A stretch of 23,376 nt of DNA. Origin: Spirochaetia bacterium. Lineage in GTDB: Bacteria; Spirochaetota; Spirochaetia; Treponematales; Breznakiellaceae. Position 1 is the first letter of the stretch. Each line of letters opens with the position of its first letter. Below are positions 14,343 to 22,692 of this stretch, piece by piece. The notes under the pieces are model-generated. The model did no database searches. It saw only the letters and a list, made by a program, of their open reading frames with translations, and was not told the DNA's origin. The DNA is taken from positions 1 to 23,376 of the forward strand of contig BOAU01000027.1 of assembly GCA_026002025.1 (NCBI GenBank). Direction: 5' to 3'. Both the position numbers and the translations under genes were made by a program.

Positions 14343-14911
14343 GAAATTTATGCATCTTTTCCATGGTAAGTATTTTTATAATCCAATACGCAAACCCTGC
14401 GCCATGTTCGGCGCAGACAGATACCAATACTATCGATAATCTGCTTTCGCTGGATATCAATTATTTACTTTTGGGAATAAAAAACCAGGGCGGCGGATTG
14501 GGTTTCAGATATGAACATAAAATATTTAACTATCTTTCTGTAAAAGGCGGCTTTGGACATACGCTGTTCAAAACGAACACCGAAGATGTATATTGCGCCG
14601 CGGTTCATATATCATTATTTCTGAATTATTATCCCTTTAGCTCTGGGCTAAATAAACTATATATCGGGGCAGGCGGCGGATCTGATTTTATGAATTATTT
14701 CGGGGACGGGGTTATCCCCAAAAATGAAGGTAATGTAATAATATTTTTGACCCCAATAATGGGATATAAATTCTACATTAAAAAATGGATGCTTGATTTC
14801 AGCTTTGGATATAAAATAATTTTAACAGAATTTGATCGATATGATATAAAAGACTATGTCACCTCCAGCCCTCAATTGGGACTTGGAATCAAATATTTTT
14901 TTACGAATTAA
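14339..14911 (+). CDS. Small outer-membrane beta-barrel-like protein
   Basis: This is a 190-residue protein with a signal peptide (about 1-25, ending PCSA-Q). The rest alternates polar and hydrophobic residues with many Gly and aromatic residues (GGGLGFRYEHKIF, LYIGAGGGSDFM, LGLGIKYFF). It ends in an aromatic-rich strand, GLGIKYFFTN, as in small outer-membrane barrels of the OmpW/DUF3575 kind. The exact family is not certain. Codon use and bases are clearly more AT-rich than in its neighbours, hinting at a different origin. It is translationally coupled to the lipoprotein gene, so the two may form a surface complex. Its stop codon overlaps the first half-site of the next regulator array. Confidence 0.75.
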   Translation: MRNLCIFSMVSIFIIQYANPAPCSAQTDTNTIDNLLSLDINYLLLGIKNQGGGLGFRYEHKIFNYLSVKGGFGHTLFKTNTEDVYCAAVHISLFLNYYPFSSGLNKLYIGAGGGSDFMNYFGDGVIPKNEGNVIIFLTPIMGYKFYIKKWMLDFSFGYKIILTEFDRYDIKDYVTSSPQLGLGIKYFFTN

Positions 14912-14961
14912 CGTTTTTTTAACACCGGCTTAACAATTCACCAACATCCATTCCCTAAAAT
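14908..14961 (+). promoter_or_regulatory. Four-copy TTAACA-type repeat array and promoter of the RND efflux operon
   Basis: Half-sites TTAACG (14908), TTAACA (14919), TTAACA (14930) and CCAACA (14941) have an exact 11-bp period. TAAAAT (14956-14961) follows after 9 bases, the same distance as at the regulator's own promoter. This predicts direct control of the efflux pump by the neighbouring OmpR-family regulator. Confidence 0.7.
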
Positions 14962-15001
14962 CAAAGCATATCCTGATGGAAGGTCAGGAAATACAACTTT
15001 T

Positions 15002-15034
15002 GGGAACCTACACCGAGGCCAGGCCGAGGTTCCC
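15002..15034 (+). repeat. Hairpin in the leader of the efflux operon
   Basis: GGGAACCT (15002-15009) and AGGTTCCC (15027-15034) form a perfect 8-bp stem around a GC-rich 17-base loop, ending 14 bases before the start codon and just before the GGAGG ribosome site. No U run follows, so it is probably not a terminator. The GGAACC/GGTTCC stem matches the leader hairpin of the other array-controlled operon. Confidence 0.55.
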
Positions 15035-15048
15035 CTCTGGAGGTTATT

Positions 15049-16185
15049 ATGTTTGTGAAGTTTGGAAAATTGGTTGGTCTTGCGGCGGTTCTTGCGGTGT
15101 GTGTACTGGCATCCTGCGCAAGGGGAATGGATGGCGGCGCCGGAAAAAATGAGCCGGGTGATGCTGCCGTAAGCATGGAGCAGCTTTATGCGGAACAGGG
15201 GCAGCCCGTCAGTGTACGGCAGCTTGAAGCGGAGGATTTTTCAGTTTATCTGAAATACCCCACGGTTATCTATGCCAGTTCAGAATCAACCGCATACTCG
15301 ATTATAAGTGATGTGGTCAGGAGCATTTCAAAAAAAGTCGGGGACACGGTTGCAAAGGATGAAGTTATCGTTTCCTTCTCCACGGAAAATCAGCAGCTTC
15401 AGCAGGCCCTGCTCTCCCATGAGAATGCACTTGCGGCCTTTAACCGGAGCAGTGCGCTTTTTAAGAACAACGATATATCCCGCCAGGAATATGAAACCGC
15501 AAAATTGCGGTATGAAGCGGCAAGGGCAACCCTCAGGGCCGCAAACGATATGATCTATATCAAAGCGCCCATAGCGGGGACCATAACCCAAATCAACGTT
15601 CACCCCACGGAAAACATCCGCTCCGGCGCGCCCCTTTTTACCGTATCGGGCCAAAGCGGAGTTGAGGCCCGTTTTTATGTGGGGGGCGATGAAATCGATC
15701 GTATAAGGACCGGGGCGCGGGTATTTATTGACAGTGTTACTGCTGCCCCAAAAACCGAAGGGCGGGTCACCCAGGTTTCCCTGATAATGGACAGCCAGAA
15801 GCAGGCATTTCCGGTAACCGCCTTTTTTGACGTGAAGGATGACCGCCGCTTGATCAGCGGCATGGGGCTTGATATTGCGGTAGAAACCTACCGCAACGAA
15901 AAAGCTATCGTACTTTCCCGGAACGAAGTAGTCTCAACTGAAAACGGATACATGGCTTTTATCAGTGAAGAAAATACCGCTTATCCGGTTGCCATAGAGG
16001 TGGGACAGGAAAAGGGATTTACCCTTGAAGTAACAGGCGGCCTCCGTGAAGGGGACCTGCTCATCTGTGACGGCTTACAGCGTCTTTCCGCGGGAACGAA
16101 TTTGAAAACGCTGCTTGCTGCGCGGGACCCCGCATTGATAGCATCCGCGGGGAACTTCGCCGGAAGTACCGCTCAGGGACGGTAA
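15049..16185 (+). CDS. RND efflux periplasmic adaptor (membrane fusion lipoprotein)
   Basis: This 378-residue HlyD/AcrA-type adaptor links the inner-membrane pump to the outer-membrane channel. The signal peptide ends in a lipobox VLASC (Cys 23), so it is lipid-anchored. Around residues 85-125 is a first lipoyl half (VGDTVAKDEVIVSF), then a coiled-coil hairpin from about 113 to 170 rich in Gln, Glu and Ala. A second lipoyl half (IYIKAPIAGTITQINVHPTE) and beta-barrel and membrane-proximal domains follow. The hairpin is short, as in many HAE-type adaptors. It has a TGGAGG ribosome site and is the first gene of the pump operon, six bases ahead of the transporter gene. The substrate cannot be read from sequence. 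Confidence 0.93.
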   Translation: MFVKFGKLVGLAAVLAVCVLASCARGMDGGAGKNEPGDAAVSMEQLYAEQGQPVSVRQLEAEDFSVYLKYPTVIYASSESTAYSIISDVVRSISKKVGDTVAKDEVIVSFSTENQQLQQALLSHENALAAFNRSSALFKNNDISRQEYETAKLRYEAARATLRAANDMIYIKAPIAGTITQINVHPTENIRSGAPLFTVSGQSGVEARFYVGGDEIDRIRTGARVFIDSVTAAPKTEGRVTQVSLIMDSQKQAFPVTAFFDVKDDRRLISGMGLDIAVETYRNEKAIVLSRNEVVSTENGYMAFISEENTAYPVAIEVGQEKGFTLEVTGGLREGDLLICDGLQRLSAGTNLKTLLAARDPALIASAGNFAGSTAQGR

Positions 16186-16191
16186 AACATC

Positions 16192-19100
16192 ATGTCCATT
16201 GTTGACCTTTCCATAAAGAAGCCGATTACCGTGCTGATGGGTTCCCTTGCCTTACTACTGTTCGGGATTCTTGCCTATACATCACTGCCGGTAAGCCTGC
16301 TTCCGGAAACAGCGGTTACGGTAGTATCGGTACAAACCGTGTATCCGGGGGCAAGCCCCCTGGTAATAGAAACACAGCTTACCAAAAAGATTGAGGATCA
16401 GCTTTTTTCCATCGGCGAACTTGATTCAGTTACCTCATATTCAATGGACAGTGTTTCTGTTGTTGCCGCCAGTTTCAGGGATGGCAAGGATGAAAACCTT
16501 GCGCTCCAGGAAGTAAAGGACAAGATCGATGCTATCGGCGCCGATCTTCCCGCAAGCGCACAGAAACCGGTTATATCAAAAATGGATCTGACATCGGGAA
16601 CACCGGTGATGAATATCATCCTCGAAGGCAATATGAGCGACACGGAACTCTACGCCTATGCGTCAACAGTGGCGCGGGACAGGCTCTCCCAGGTTACCGG
16701 CGTGGGCACCGTAGAAGTTTCAGGCGGACAAAAGCGTGAGATCAGTGTGGAGCTTCACCGCTCCGCAGTATTTGAACGTTTTTTGCCGGTTGAACAGATC
16801 AGCGCCATCCTTGCCAGGGCGAACATGGAAATCCCCGGCGGGAATATCGGTATTGATGATCAGGATGTTCCGGTGCGGTTTAAGGGTGAATTAAATTCCC
16901 TTGACGAAATAGAGAACCTCGATGTGCCCACACGGGCCGGTGTCTTTAAACTCAGGCAGCTTGCGGATATTAAGGACGGGCATGAGGAAGTGCGGGAGCG
17001 TACAATACTCCTGGACAAGATCACGGGCACCCGGAATGACGGGGCGCTGCTCCTGCGGGTTATGAAAAACCCCAGCGCCAACACGGTGAGTGTGGTGGAC
17101 GGCATTATGAAGGTCATCCCCCGGCTTGAAAAAGAGACAGGCGGGGCGATCAAACTCAAGGTAATACGGGAAGACGCCGGGTTTATCCGTGACAGTGTTA
17201 ATGATACTTTGAGCAATCTTATCATGGGAATTGTTCTGACAGGGCTTGTACTTTTTGTGTTCCTGCACGACTGGCGTTCCACCCTGATCATTTCCCTTTC
17301 CATGCCTTTTTCACTGATCTCAACGTTTCTGGTAATGAAGGCCATGGGTATCAGTATCAATGTGCTTTCCCTCATGGGGCTTTCCTGCGCGGTAGGAACA
17401 CTGGTGGCGAATTCCGTGGTGGTTCTGGAAAATATTTTCCGCCATAAGGAACAGGGTCTCTCCCGCACCGAATCTGCGGCAATGGGAACAAAGGAAGTGT
17501 TAATGGCGGTTATCGCCTCTACCATGACCAATGTTGTAGTGTTTGTACCATTGGCCACTATGCAGGGCGCCATGGGACAGATCCTCAGTCACTTTGCCTA
17601 TACGGTGGTTATTTCTACACTGTTCTCAATCCTTGTCTCCTTTACCGTAACCCCCCTGCTGGCATCCCGCCTCCTCCCGGAAAAGGCGAAGCGTGACGGT
17701 GTGATCAGCAGAAAACTGGAAGCTTTTTTCAGATGGCTGGAAAAGTGTTATGGTACATCAATTTCATTTCTGACTAAACGGAAACGCCGGAGCGCAGCGT
17801 TTGTGTTGGCGGTGTTTATTGTTTTCATTGGAAGTATGGCCGCCTTTTCCGGCATAAAGATGGAACTGGTTCCGAAAAGTGACGGCGGCAGGATACAGGT
17901 TGATGTTGAACTACCCCAGGGCAGCGGACTTGAAAAAACAGCGTTACTGCTTGAGAAAATCGAAACCCGGCTTGCCCAATACGAAGAAGTACAGACAATA
18001 CTTACAAATCTGGGAGCGGCCGGGTCCATGGAACGGGATGTGAGCGTTGCCCGGATGGAAGTCTCTTTGGTGGGCAAAACAGAACGCGCTTTAAGCAACA
18101 GCGCCCTTGCCGCCGATATGGTACGCACCCTGTCGGATATTCCCGGCGCGGATATCAGGGTAATGGCCCCTTCGGAAATGGTGATTGCACAGGGGGCGTC
18201 CATCGACCTTTATCTGCGGGGCGCGGACAGTACAAAACTGCAGGAACTGGGAGATGAGCTGTGCAGGCAAATGCAGGCCATTCCGGGAATTATGCATACC
18301 ACCATAAACACCAAGGCCGGTAAACGTGAACTTGTTTTTGTGCCCAACCGCAAACAGATTTCCCAGGACGGCCTTACCGTACAGGGAGTCGCAGTATCCC
18401 TGCGCGCCGCATTGGACGGGATGGTCAGTACCACCTTCCGGGATAAGGGCGAGGAGTATGACATACGGGTAAAGATGGACGAGTCAAGCCTGCATGATAT
18501 CGAGGATCTGCGGAACATACCCATTCTAACCAGTACCGGTATCTTCCCCCTGTCCCGTTACGCGGATGTCCATTTTGAAAACGGCTACAACATGATCATG
18601 CGGGTCAACAAATCAAGAACCGTTGAAATCACCGCGGAACTTCTGCCCGACTACACCCAGGGCGCCGTTCTTTCCGAAGTTATGAAAGCGGCGGGGGAAC
18701 TTGACTTACCGGAAGGTTACACCATAAGCCAGGCAGGGCTTTCCGAAGCCATGGGGGAAGGTATGATGAGCATGGTAATCGTTTTTGTTACTGCTATCCT
18801 GCTGGTATATATGCTCCTGGCGGCGGTTCTGGAAAGTTTATCGCAGCCCCTGTTTATCCTCTCAACGGTTCCGCTGTCCATTATCGGTGTTGCCGTTGCT
18901 TGCCTTATGACCAATACGGTCCTTAACAATATCGCCATGATCGGTATTGTCATGCTGGTCGGCATTGTGGTGAATAACGCCATACTGCTGCTGGATTATT
19001 ACAATCAGCTTAAAACCAAGGGGCTTACCGTACAGGAGGCCCTGATCAAAGCGTGCCCCGCAAAACTAAAACCCATACTGATGAGCAATATCGCAATCAT

Positions 19101-19260
19101 TCTTGGGATGATACCAATGGCTTTAGGGATAGGCGCATCCCTCGCGGAAATGCGGCAGCCCATGGGCGTTATCGTGATAGGCGGTATTATTTCGTCCACC
19201 ATCATGACCCTCTGGCTCATCCCCTGTCTTGAATTTGTAATGAGCGGCAAGAAGAAATGA
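16192..19260 (+). CDS. RND-family efflux transporter, inner-membrane subunit, with an altered TM4 proton-relay motif
   Basis: This 1022-residue transporter has the usual RND layout: TM1 near residues 12-30, a large periplasmic domain, TM2-6 (about 335-540), TM7 at about 535, a second periplasmic domain, and TM8-12 to the end. Related motifs include FLHDWRSTLIISLSMPFSL and GIVVNNAILLLDYYNQL in the second half. Where AcrB-type pumps have two aspartates in TM4 (GLLVDDA), this protein reads GTLVANSVVVLEN, with A406 and N407, so the acidic pair is missing. Energy coupling may differ from AcrB, or other residues may take over. The protein probably exports amphiphilic or envelope-toxic compounds, but the substrate is unknown. 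Confidence 0.93.
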   Translation: MSIVDLSIKKPITVLMGSLALLLFGILAYTSLPVSLLPETAVTVVSVQTVYPGASPLVIETQLTKKIEDQLFSIGELDSVTSYSMDSVSVVAASFRDGKDENLALQEVKDKIDAIGADLPASAQKPVISKMDLTSGTPVMNIILEGNMSDTELYAYASTVARDRLSQVTGVGTVEVSGGQKREISVELHRSAVFERFLPVEQISAILARANMEIPGGNIGIDDQDVPVRFKGELNSLDEIENLDVPTRAGVFKLRQLADIKDGHEEVRERTILLDKITGTRNDGALLLRVMKNPSANTVSVVDGIMKVIPRLEKETGGAIKLKVIREDAGFIRDSVNDTLSNLIMGIVLTGLVLFVFLHDWRSTLIISLSMPFSLISTFLVMKAMGISINVLSLMGLSCAVGTLVANSVVVLENIFRHKEQGLSRTESAAMGTKEVLMAVIASTMTNVVVFVPLATMQGAMGQILSHFAYTVVISTLFSILVSFTVTPLLASRLLPEKAKRDGVISRKLEAFFRWLEKCYGTSISFLTKRKRRSAAFVLAVFIVFIGSMAAFSGIKMELVPKSDGGRIQVDVELPQGSGLEKTALLLEKIETRLAQYEEVQTILTNLGAAGSMERDVSVARMEVSLVGKTERALSNSALAADMVRTLSDIPGADIRVMAPSEMVIAQGASIDLYLRGADSTKLQELGDELCRQMQAIPGIMHTTINTKAGKRELVFVPNRKQISQDGLTVQGVAVSLRAALDGMVSTTFRDKGEEYDIRVKMDESSLHDIEDLRNIPILTSTGIFPLSRYADVHFENGYNMIMRVNKSRTVEITAELLPDYTQGAVLSEVMKAAGELDLPEGYTISQAGLSEAMGEGMMSMVIVFVTAILLVYMLLAAVLESLSQPLFILSTVPLSIIGVAVACLMTNTVLNNIAMIGIVMLVGIVVNNAILLLDYYNQLKTKGLTVQEALIKACPAKLKPILMSNIAIILGMIPMALGIGASLAEMRQPMGVIVIGGIISSTIMTLWLIPCLEFVMSGKKK

Positions 19261-19270
19261 AGAAATCTAT

Positions 19271-19339
19271 CACGAACCACACTAACAACACGAATTTTTT
19301 CATTTTATGTTTTTGTTCGTGTTTTTCGTGTGGTTCGTG
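19271..19339. repeat. Inverted repeat between the transporter and TolC-like genes
   Basis: The arms 19271-19294 and 19316-19339 match at 22 of 24 positions (CACGAACCACAC...CACGAA) around a T-rich loop of 21 bases. It belongs to the same family as 11180-11259. Being inside the operon it may reduce read-through to the outer-membrane channel gene. Confidence 0.75.
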
Positions 19340-19387
19340 GTTAAATATTCTTCGAACTATTGAATGAAAACGGAAAGGAGAATTTAT

Positions 19388-20707
19388 ATGAAGCTAAGTT
19401 TTGTTACAGTGATACTGTTTTTTGCAGTGATATTTTTTGCGGAAGCGGGAGAATACGATTTAGCGGCCTATCTTGCGCGGGTTAAACAGTACAACCCCGA
19501 TATCGCCCTTGCCGCAAAAGAACTTGCCCTCGCGAAAACAAGCGTAGCCCAGGCGCGGGCGGCGTTTTTGCCGGGCATCGGCATTCAGGGCGGCTACAAC
19601 CGTAATTTTATTGACAGCATGCGTTCTACCCCCGTTGCCTCATTACCCGGAGGCGGCCCGCTCATATATCAGGATGTTGATTCAAACTACGATAACGAAT
19701 TGACCTTCGGGATCGGCGTTACACAAACCCTCTTTGACGCCGGCGCCATTGCCAATTACGACAAGGCCCGCAAAGGCCAGGCCATACGGGAAGCATCTTC
19801 GGAAGCGGTAAAACAAAACATCCAAAGTGCGGCAAAAAAACTCTACGCCCAAACACAGCTCGTTCTTATGGTGGTGGAAATCATGGAAGCCTCGGAGCAA
19901 TTAAGCCATGATATTTATGAAAGCACGGAACGAAAATACCGGGCCGGGGCCGATACGGAATTGAACCTGTTAATGGCCGAGGTGGATTGGAAAACCAAAA
20001 TTACATCAACAGCGGAGGCGCAGAAAAACGCAGAACTGGCGCTTATCGCTTTCCACAACCTTGCCGGAATTCCCCTTTCGGAAACCATCACCCTTACCGA
20101 GCCGGAGGAAGACCTGCCGGAAATTCCCGATGTACCGGCGCTGGAAACCGTGCTGGGCATCCGGCACGATTACCGCATCTTGAGCCTTTCCCGTGAAATA
20201 ACGGATATTGACCGCAGGGCCGCAATCGGCGCTTTTCTTCCAACCGCCTCGGCGTCTTTCTCTTATGCCCTGGGGGGTATGGGAAATGGTAGTTCCCTTA
20301 TAGGCGATTATGATTTTGATTCCGCTCAATTAGGTATCAAGGTAAGCATACCACTTTTTGCGGGCGGCTACCGCCTTGCAAAAATGAAAGCCGCAAAACT
20401 GGAACAGGAAAAGGCTGATATCGCCCTCTTAAACAAACGGGATGCTATTGAAAGCGATCTTTCCAAATTGTCCCTCCGGTTTAAGGAAGCGGCACAACGG
20501 GTGGAATCGGCGCGGCTTATTGCGGTCGCTGCGGAACGGGCGGTTTCACTTTCACAAACAGCCTATGCCAACGGCCTTGCCACCCAATTAACCGTTGCCG
20601 ATGCGGTCAACAAGCTCGGCGCGGCGCGGCTTGGCCTGCACGGTGCAATATACGAATACCGCGCGTCCTACTACGATTGGGAAAACACGGCGGGTCTTAT
20701 TAAATGA
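19388..20707 (+). CDS. TolC-like outer-membrane efflux protein
   Basis: This 439-residue outer-membrane factor is the exit duct of the pump. It has a signal peptide (MKLSFVTVILFFAVIFFAEA) and two repeated helical regions rich in Ala, Gln and Glu: YNPDIALAAKELALAKTSVAQARAAF at about 35-60, and a matching segment at about 340-400 around EAAQRVESARLIAVAAERAV. Each half ends in a strand typical of the barrel (LTFGIGVTQTLFDAG; LGIKVSIPLFAGG). ATG 19388 is preferred over 19364 because AAAGGAG lies 7 bases before it. It completes a tripartite pump with the two upstream genes. Confidence 0.93.
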   Translation: MKLSFVTVILFFAVIFFAEAGEYDLAAYLARVKQYNPDIALAAKELALAKTSVAQARAAFLPGIGIQGGYNRNFIDSMRSTPVASLPGGGPLIYQDVDSNYDNELTFGIGVTQTLFDAGAIANYDKARKGQAIREASSEAVKQNIQSAAKKLYAQTQLVLMVVEIMEASEQLSHDIYESTERKYRAGADTELNLLMAEVDWKTKITSTAEAQKNAELALIAFHNLAGIPLSETITLTEPEEDLPEIPDVPALETVLGIRHDYRILSLSREITDIDRRAAIGAFLPTASASFSYALGGMGNGSSLIGDYDFDSAQLGIKVSIPLFAGGYRLAKMKAAKLEQEKADIALLNKRDAIESDLSKLSLRFKEAAQRVESARLIAVAAERAVSLSQTAYANGLATQLTVADAVNKLGAARLGLHGAIYEYRASYYDWENTAGLIK

Positions 20708-20715
20708 AGAGCAGC

Positions 20716-21162
20716 CTAGCCCAGAAACAGCTCCGTCGGCAGACTCTGTTCCCTGATCCGGCGTTCCCCGCTGTGGTCAATAATGTTGATATAGGTGGCA
20801 TATTTTTTGTCGATCAGGCTGATATGAGCGATGATCCTGCTCCGCAGATGACCGGGAAGATTTTGGGGGATGGGCTGCCGGGCAGCCGCCAGTTGATCGA
20901 ACCTGTTAGAAATTTCCATTATAAAATTATGGTGCTGCCGCTTATGGGCCTTGATGTCGGGGTACTTGATTTTTTCCAGGAGTTCTTCCTCGGTCAAAAA
21001 ATGATACCTCAGAAAGCTGACCACATTATGAATGAAGGCCCCCTCTTCCCGGCGACCAAGGCACAGATCATTTGCCATTCTGAGCAGCTCCCGGTGCTGG
21101 GCGTCGATCTTTTCAATCCCCAGGGCATAGCGGTTATCCCATTCAATAATATTGCTCTTCAT
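20716..21162 (-). CDS. Bacteriohemerythrin
   Basis: This 148-residue four-helix protein binds O2 at a non-haem di-iron centre. All seven ligands are present in the expected spacing: H23 (DAQHREL), H54 and E58 (HFLTEE), H73 and H77 (HKRQHH), and H113 and D118 (HISLID). It likely stores, carries or senses oxygen, or protects iron enzymes, in an anaerobic or microaerobic cell. It starts with ATG after an AGGAG site and is convergent with the TolC-like gene, with just 8 bases between the stops and no visible terminator. It is divergent from the PPC-domain gene, and no operon partner is seen. Confidence 0.93.
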   Translation of the reverse strand: MKSNIIEWDNRYALGIEKIDAQHRELLRMANDLCLGRREEGAFIHNVVSFLRYHFLTEEELLEKIKYPDIKAHKRQHHNFIMEISNRFDQLAAARQPIPQNLPGHLRSRIIAHISLIDKKYATYINIIDHSGERRIREQSLPTELFLG

Positions 21163-21186
21163 AAATCTCTCCTGTTATGTTATAAT
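21158..21186 (+). promoter_or_regulatory. Possible promoter of the PPC-domain gene
   Basis: A perfect TATAAT (21181-21186) has TTCATA, four of six consensus bases, 17 bases upstream (21158-21163). On the other strand another TATAAT (21195-21190) faces the hemerythrin gene, but without a good -35. Both lie in the 97-base divergent gap. No TTAACA array is present here. Confidence 0.45.
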
Positions 21187-21259
21187 CTAATTATATGGGG
21201 GGAGCGCAGGTTCTCACCATAACTTTTTTAAGAATCCTTTAGTTTTTTTTGGAGGAACC

Positions 21260-21679
21260 ATGAAGCTTGAACGGAAATCAATACAAAACCTGGTGTTTTT
21301 AAGGCTGAATCCCGGTGACGATCTTTTAACGGCGATTCGGGAGGCAGCTGAAAAGAACAACGTCAAAAACGCGGTGATACTTTCCGGGGTGGGTTCGGTG
21401 ATCAGCCATTCCTACCATGTGGTGGCATCCCCGGTGAATCCGCCGAAGAATGAATTTGTGAAGGGAGACCGGCCTGCGGATATCGTGAATATCAACGGCT
21501 TTATCATTAACGGCAGGGTCCATGCCCATATCATTTTCAGCGACACCAACATTGCATACGGCGGGCATCTGGAACTTGGCGCAGAAGTACTCACCTTTGC
21601 GATCCTTACCCTTGCGGAGGTGGACGCCGATTTTGACCAGTGGGACTCCATCGGCAATATCGAAGATCTGTTAAAATAA
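21260..21679 (+). CDS. PPC (DUF296) domain protein
   Basis: This 139-residue protein spans one whole PPC domain and has no AT-hook. Characteristic parts are VILSGVGSV near residue 40, GRVHAHIIFSD, and the conserved YGGHLELGAEVLTFAILTL stretch. Bacterial members are small trimeric proteins whose DNA binding is assumed from plant homologues but often untested. It has a GGAGG ribosome site. It is convergent with the Sua5 gene; only four bases lie between the two stops. Its last 26 bases are part of the segment repeated in inverted form at the window end. Confidence 0.88.
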   Translation: MKLERKSIQNLVFLRLNPGDDLLTAIREAAEKNNVKNAVILSGVGSVISHSYHVVASPVNPPKNEFVKGDRPADIVNINGFIINGRVHAHIIFSDTNIAYGGHLELGAEVLTFAILTLAEVDADFDQWDSIGNIEDLLK

Positions 21680-21711
21680 AAAACTACTTCGCGGCAGCTC
21701 GGGAAAGCCGG
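21654..21711 (+). repeat. 58-bp inverted repeat, inner copy
   Basis: This segment covers the last codons of the PPC gene, the 4-base gap and the last codons of sua5. It is identical over 58 bases to the reverse complement of 23319-23376. The next base differs (T here, G in the other copy). Confidence 0.97.
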
Positions 21712-22691
21712 TCATTGATGGCGTCCCCCAGACCGCCGAAGGGAGCAAACTCCGCCCGGATACCGGAGAGGCCAGGCCGATCCATTTCATGGAGAATGGC
21801 AAAAAGATTCGCCGCCGCTTCCACCACATCGCCCTTTTCCGATAGAACGCGGATATGGCGCCCGGCGCCTTTTTGGCATTCCGCAAGCCATGCGTCACGT
21901 GAAACGCCGTCAAAAAAAAGATAGCCCGTAGCGGCTTCATCATTAAGGGCGATCATCTCCTTTCGCCGGTGAACCGTGAGGGGGACGCCGGGGGCATAGT
22001 GGCTTTTCAATTGACCGGGTGCAGTAACAGTATTACTGTCGGCATCGCCGCCCACATCAACCGGCCCGATGACGGCTTCAATCTGATCGCGGGATGTGCC
22101 GCCGGGACGAAGAATACGGGGAGTGTCGTGTGTCATGTCCAGCACGGTGGATTCCACACCAACGCTGCTGCGGCCACCGTCCAGGATGATGTCCACCTTG
22201 TCCCCAAGCTGTTCCGCCACATGCGCCGCGGTGGTGGGGGAAAGGCAGCCGAAGCGGTTTGCGCTGGGGGCGGCCACGGCGCCGGTGGATAAACGGATCA
22301 GGGCCTGTGCAGAGGGGTGGCTGGGAAAACGGATCGCCGCGGCGGCAAGGCCGCTGGTGGCAAGGTCCGGGACCGAAGGCTTTTTGGGGAGGATCAGGGT
22401 GAGGGGGCCGGGCCAGAGCGCGGCGCCCAGGCGGCGGATCTTTTCCCGCACGGATAAATCCAGCCGGGAAAGGTCCGCAATATTTTCCAGGGCGGCAATA
22501 TCGGCAATGTGGATGATCAGGGGATCGAAGCGGGGACGCTGTTTTGCCTCAAAAATTTTTGCCAGCGCGGAAGGGTTAAAGGCGTCTCCGCCTAGGCCGT
22601 AAACAGTTTCGGTGGGAAAGGCCGCAAGTTCCCCATTACAGATTGCGGCGGCGGCAAGGGCCAAATTTTTTTCGTTAACCGGGTAAAGCAT
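21684..22691 (-). CDS. sua5: Threonylcarbamoyl-AMP synthase (Sua5 type)
   Basis: Sua5 makes threonylcarbamoyl-AMP from threonine, bicarbonate and ATP for the t6A37 modification of ANN-decoding tRNAs. Of 335 residues, about 1-200 are the YrdC/Sua5 domain (AAFPTETVYGLGGDAF, KQRPRFDPLIIH, GPLTLILPK, AAPSANRFGCLSPT). After a linker with the family signature PGQLKSHYAP, residues about 235-335 form the C-terminal Sua5 domain, so this is the long form rather than TsaC. The ATG follows the corA stop by one base, so the two are co-transcribed. Its last codons lie in the segment copied at the window end. Confidence 0.94.
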   Translation of the reverse strand: MLYPVNEKNLALAAAAICNGELAAFPTETVYGLGGDAFNPSALAKIFEAKQRPRFDPLIIHIADIAALENIADLSRLDLSVREKIRRLGAALWPGPLTLILPKKPSVPDLATSGLAAAAIRFPSHPSAQALIRLSTGAVAAPSANRFGCLSPTTAAHVAEQLGDKVDIILDGGRSSVGVESTVLDMTHDTPRILRPGGTSRDQIEAVIGPVDVGGDADSNTVTAPGQLKSHYAPGVPLTVHRRKEMIALNDEAATGYLFFDGVSRDAWLAECQKGAGRHIRVLSEKGDVVEAAANLFAILHEMDRPGLSGIRAEFAPFGGLGDAINDRLSRAAAK

Positions 22692-22692
22692 G

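Noticed and set aside
20704..21222. Plus-strand ORF of 172 codons after the TolC-like gene
   Set aside because: It is antisense to the bacteriohemerythrin, which has all seven iron ligands.
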